From assembly GCA_002633005.1 (NCBI GenBank), contig NMRA01000008.1, positions 1,506,206 through 1,570,205 on the forward strand: a stretch of 64,000 nt of DNA, read 5' to 3'. Under the pieces are notes generated by a model that had not been told where the DNA came from, did no database searches, and saw nothing but the letters and a program-made list of their open reading frames with translations. The DNA comes from Phoronis australis (taxonomy: Eukaryota > Phoronida > Phoronidae). The translations under genes were made by a program, and so were the position numbers. Positions 46,089 through 64,000 of this stretch are shown piece after piece (within the stretch, counting starts at the first letter, position 1; each line of letters starts with the position of its first letter).

Positions 46089-48014
46089 GGAGGTAGTTTG
46101 CATTTGTGCGCCAGGGGTCTGGTTTATCAAGCCGTACGTCCGCCTATAGCTAGGTCACCGAAAACATCAGGCCGCGTTTTTAAGACCAAAATGTTGCAAC
46201 TGACATTAATTAGAGATTTTTTCATATTCAGCTTTGACGACCACCTTCAATAGTCGTGTCAATGAATTATGTGTAAATTATAATTGAAGTTACAACTGTC
46301 TTAGATGAGCCTGGACTTGTGACCTTTGATAAAGTGGCCCCCTGGAGTGATAGTAGAAGTAGTGGTACCCTTATTTTTTGTCTGATTTCGTGTTCAGCAC
46401 AGGTATGGAAGAATTCCTCAATTTAGGACAAGTTTAAGTGCGAACAGTAGTGTTGGTGTTTTGCAAAAGCTACATTGCTACCAATGCTTCAAGTTTTACT
46501 AAGTAACTTATTTGATGACAGCTATAACGTATGAATTATGTCTGGCCAAAACGCATTATTGGTTCTAGTCTGCTCTGCGACTCGTGTTGAATCCTGTGCC
46601 CATCCGCATCATGTTTAGACAAGTTCTTGATCTTTTTTCAAAAAACACTATATCACATAAGCCATGTTTTAGAGAATGTGGCTTGTCAAGTTGGCCTAAG
46701 TCATATGGATATAGGCCTTCATTGGCAAAAAATAAAATATCGCTCGTTAGGTGGATTTTATTTGGAAAATTGAGCAATTAAAAGTACTGTATCATTGCCA
46801 ATTTTCCAAAAATGTACCAGAATCAACTATGTCCTTTGGCCTTGGCAAAATGAAGATTGTTCCCGATATTTTGTCCTTAACTGAAGAGTTTTTTCTGTGT
46901 CTGTATGCGTCTTTGTCTCTCGTATTGTCCTTACAACCAATTCTTGGGTACACACTGGTTTACAAACCAGCTGGTTGTGGGAATGTCTTGTGTGAGCCTA
47001 CTTACCAATGTAGAGTAGTGTAGTGGTTCAGATGCCGGGCTTGGGCGAAATTGGCCTTTTTACGAACAGTGGTCGAATTTGTCGGCCTGAAGAATTGTGG
47101 GAAGTGATGCTACAGCTGTTGTAACACGTGTGGAGCACCAGTTGCTTGTCCCCGTTGACTGTTCTTTTGCTCAGGCCTGTAGGTGGCAGTTCTTAAGTTA
47201 ATGTCCACTGTTGTGTGTAGATTCCAGATAGCTAAGTTAGTGGGAGGAACCCTACCAAAAGAGACTCGTCTCGCTTGGTTGTTCCAATGGAAAAAACTTC
47301 CCCAAATCTCTTGTCTGGAGTGCACTCTCAGTTTTAGGGAGTGACGTTAAAAAGACAATGAACTAACAAGCTAGAGTGTGTTTTGTTTTGGTGAGTGATA
47401 TGAATTTCAAACATTTCTTGTGGCTTTACCAGCCATTCTAAGACTCTTTGATAGGCAGGTTTTGCTCTTAAATACATTTGAACGTTTTACCGTATATTTG
47501 ACCCAGGTACAAGTTTGGAAAAGTCGTGCTAAAATCTTGCAGAGAATCGTGACCCCCTCATGGCTGCGACTTGCATCCCAGATTTGTGCTTCTCAGTGTT
47601 TCCTATGCTGACAATCTGTTGTCTTGAGTAACAGAATTAGACGAGATTATCCAGCAGTGTTCAACTGAAAAGCTGGTCTAGTCAGATGTTGCGTCTTTGT
47701 ACAGATGTTAATTTCATTAAAAGGCATTGAAGTGAGTCTTAGCATTGCTTGGTTAATTCAGTCCATTGTTTTGGTGTACCGTGATCTGTATACAACCTTC
47801 GAGTCAAAACAGTTGTCGGAACAGTCCTATGTTTAGAAATCATAAGTGGAACTAGATTTTTTGATGCTTCTAAGTCCCATTCAATGCCATCTGAAAATAT
47901 TAAGTATCCACTCACAGAAACTAGCTTTGAATGCCCAGACTGTTTTAGTCTGTTTACTTCTCAGACTAGAGAAACAGGCTTTACAACAAAGAGGGCACTG
48001 CAATGGGGCTTTTA

Positions 48015-48249
48015 TAGGAACGGAAATTGTGACGTCACCTCACTGGGGGTAGTCTAGATGTCGCCATCTTGGCTTTAACCCATGCCAGTTATTACGTTAC
48101 GTAAAAAATTAAACCAATTAAATCGTTTAGACATGGTCAACTTGTTTCACAGATCCTGTGGCATGAACTTCGGAGTTTATGAAGTTAGTTTTTGATTAAT
48201 TTTGCCGGAGAAGTTGCTAGGGGTGTGACGTAATCACTTTCCGTCCCTA
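48015..48249. mobile_element. MITE with TAGGRACGGAAA ends and TA flanks
   Basis: The left end TAGGAACGGAAATTGTGACG pairs with the right-end reverse complement TAGGGACGGAAAGTGATTAC. Each is flanked by TA (48013-48014, 48250-48251), as in Tc1/mariner-type insertions. The left arm carries a palindromic TGACGTCA. No coding capacity. Confidence 0.6.
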
Positions 48250-49300
48250 TAAATAAAATTCTCCAGCTAATTAGGTCAAATTTTTCGTGATGGAGGTTTG
48301 ATGCTATTTTTCTATTGCTTGGTTTATGAGGTGGCAGTCATGTCTAGAAATGAGTCTTTAATGGCACAAAATAATGCATTTAATAATAAAGAATTTGGTG
48401 TAATTTTAATTCCAAATGTCAAGTTTTACTGCAAACAGTACTGAAATAAAACAGTTTGAACTATTTGTTTCGTTTAATGGTTGGTGTCTTTGTGTGGGAA
48501 TTGCTCTTGTTCCATTTCAGTTCATTTAAAAGGATACCAAACCCGGTTTTGTCCAATTAACAGATATTAAAAACGACTTTCCCATCCAATTTCACGAAAC
48601 AAAATAATTCTCTGTAACCCTCAAAACTTAGGAGGAAAGTTTGAAAACTCCTTTCAAATTCTGCGAAATGGGCAAAGGCTTTTAGCGAATAACAAGGCAA
48701 CTATGGGGAAAGACTAACAACCAGCAACCATAATATCCAATTTCTGAGTAAAGTTTAGCCGATTCCTGCTTTTATCTTTCAAGACTGTTGCCAATGCTGC
48801 ATTAGCAGGTGACACAACAAGGATTGGTTGAAGTTGTCAAAACGGGTTTAGTATCCTAAAGTGATTACACAGCAACCCCACAGAGGCATGCCGCTCTCTT
48901 TAAGTGTTAGTGATCACTCAAAGAAAAAAAACAAGTAATGGGACGATTTGAGAATGATTGACATTACTTCATTAATTCAACAGTATTTGTCAGTGTTCCA
49001 TATACCTGGTATTTACACATAATTACTATTCACCAAGCTTCAACGACAATTAAATATTATAAAATAAAAGACGCATGGACAAGACATATAAGTTCCAGAA
49101 TGAAATTTACAGATCAACGTTCCGAACATGCACAAAAACGTTTCCAACAGTTTCATCGGTAAACTGGCACTCGGTCTGCGTTCTACAAAGTCGTTGCAAA
49201 TGTTTTAACCATGGAAGCACTGCCAGGAATGTCACCAATAGGGAATGAAGACAAACGTGGATCAGAGATTGTTCCAACAGTCGTAATAACAAGACAAGAG

Positions 49301-49306
49301 TTTATT
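49301..49306 (-). other. CCDC186: Probable poly(A) signal of CCDC186
   Basis: AATAAA on the minus strand, 262 bases after the stop codon, followed by a GT-rich stretch. It is the first such hexamer after the stop. Confidence 0.5.
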
Positions 49307-49567
49307 ACACCAGCTGGAACTGAAACACTGGACTTGGAATGAAGCTGGGAAATGCTTAAAGAGAAGTTTTCAATACTTGAACAACAAAGGCCATTTCAAA
49401 AACAACCCCTAAAGCAACGTGTCACTTTCAGTGAATTTCAAAGTACACGGTTTTTTTACATAGGTGGCAGCACTGTCTAGAATAAGCTTGTATCTCCAGC
49501 AGGATTAACTCCTGGTTCATGGCTACTGGGCACTGTTGTCTGTCCTATGGCTTGAAACAGGGTTTCA

Positions 49568-63093
<13,526 letters not shown>

Positions 63094-63518
63094 CTTCAAC
63101 AAGCAAATCAATAATGCAATGAATGACACAAACACTGACAAAGAAAAAAATGCAACAGATCAGTTTGCTAAATGTTGTTTAACAGTTCTCTCATGAAATT
63201 TAGAATCAACTGCTTAAGAACAAGCAAGTAATCAATCGCCTATCGGCACATTTGGCAGTGAACATGCAACTTGCCGTCAGGCAAGGTTTGACACTAAGCA
63301 CTTCAGCAGCACATTCGTGAAAACTTATTGAATCCTGACAACTCCCCAGGACCTGGTTAAAGGTGGCAAAAGATGGCGCAGCCTAAAAAGAAGGATACGG
63401 CCTCATTTCAGCTCGTATCTTATGACTTATACCTTTTGAAAGCATCGATTTAAAAAAAAAACACAGACCATGGCCAAAGGACCAGTCTTCAGTTGAAGTC
63501 TCCTCTTTTCAGAGGTAG
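63094..63518 (-). other. CCDC186: CCDC186 intron upstream of the first visible exon
   Basis: Intronic on the minus strand and continuing past the window through array copy 3. No further CCDC186 exon is visible before position 64000. Confidence 0.7.
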
Positions 63519-64000
63519 AACAAGAGCAGCGCAGAACGTTGAGATGCGCCCACGAATGCATCGCAAATGTTGTGCTTTTAAGGTTATTTATTTGTATCAT
63601 AAAAATGGCCACTAGACGGCGCAAAAATGTACAATCCATCCAAAAACGGAAACATGCCATATTTCATAACAAGAGCAACGCGGAGCGTTGAAATGCACCA
63701 ACAAATGCATTTTATTGGTGTGCTTTTAGGGTTATTATTTTATCATAAAAATGGCCACTAGATGGTGCAAAAACATACAATCCATCCAAAAACGGGAACA
63801 TGATTGTCATAATTCATGAAAATCTGTCAAGGAACTTCAGAGAAACAAAGGAAAACAGAACAAAATGAAATTGCCACTTGCAGGCACAGTGTCCGTTCCA
63901 TCCGCCTGAAAGTTGTCATCTGTCTTCATATAAATTCACTTACTACATTTAATAAAGATCCAGCAGTGGGTTTTGAAGATACAGCTATGGGCGCAAAACA
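63519..64000 (-). repeat. Dispersed satellite array, minus strand, cut by the window edge (copy 3)
   Basis: Reverse-complement of the right end of copies 1 and 2. The terminal ~140 bp occurs twice in a row (63521-63660 and from about 63669), each with a CCACTAGAYGG core (63609, 63758). The array continues past position 64000. Confidence 0.83.

Larger units (their letters stand above)
43170..49567. other. Convergent intergenic region between the transporter and CCDC186
   Basis: 6.4 kb holding both 3' UTRs and no recognisable coding exon. Contains candidate poly(A) signals (44613 plus; 49301 minus), a 50-bp-period duplication (45999-46088), a tRNA-like SINE head near 47016-47085 (TAGTGGTTCAGATGCC, then GGTCGAATTTG) and a TA-flanked MITE (48015-48249). 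The open frames here are AT-rich without family resemblance. Confidence 0.7.

Overview
The window is animal genomic DNA. It is AT-rich and intron-dense, carries two spliced genes in about 64 kb, and is otherwise packed with short DNA transposons, satellite-like arrays and tandem repeats. The proteins are clearly metazoan, and the repeat types and divergence fit a marine invertebrate (perhaps a lancelet, hemichordate, echinoderm or mollusc). The sequence alone does not fix the species. Four isolated 'n' characters (679, 5651, 12812, 20704) look like gap or ambiguity marks.

Left and centre (about 1.7-43.2 kb, + strand): one complete nine-exon gene for a 504-residue SLC7 amino-acid transporter of the LAT1/LAT2 (SLC7A5/SLC7A8) light-chain group. 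All eight introns are GT-AG with consistent phases. A possible upstream non-coding exon with CCAAT and E-box motifs lies near 1.7-1.84 kb. Introns 1-4 are large (4.4-12.8 kb) and hold most of the repeats.

Right (about 49.3-63.1 kb, - strand): ten coding exons for the C-terminal 468 residues of a CCDC186 (C10orf118 / CCCP-1) orthologue, a long coiled-coil protein of dense-core-vesicle biogenesis. Its 5' exons lie beyond the window edge. The two genes converge tail to tail on a 6.4-kb intergenic stretch in which I see no gene.

Repeats: (1) a dispersed array of diverged ~145-bp monomers, each centred on a core resembling the CTCF motif (10.2-11.4, 18.2-19.9, 63.5-64.0 kb). (2) CAG-ended DNA transposons with 5-bp target duplications, including one nested insertion whose empty site survives in a sister copy (54, 926, 6481, 7670, 7926, 35550). 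(3) TTAA-flanked elements (5490; 12231, 13372 and 15849). (4) Several other MITEs, foldbacks, tRNA-like SINE heads and minisatellites. A 1.14-kb tandem duplication with an 'n' exactly at its junction (11671-13970) may be two alleles placed end to end. I found no bacterial-type operon, CRISPR array or complete viral genome.
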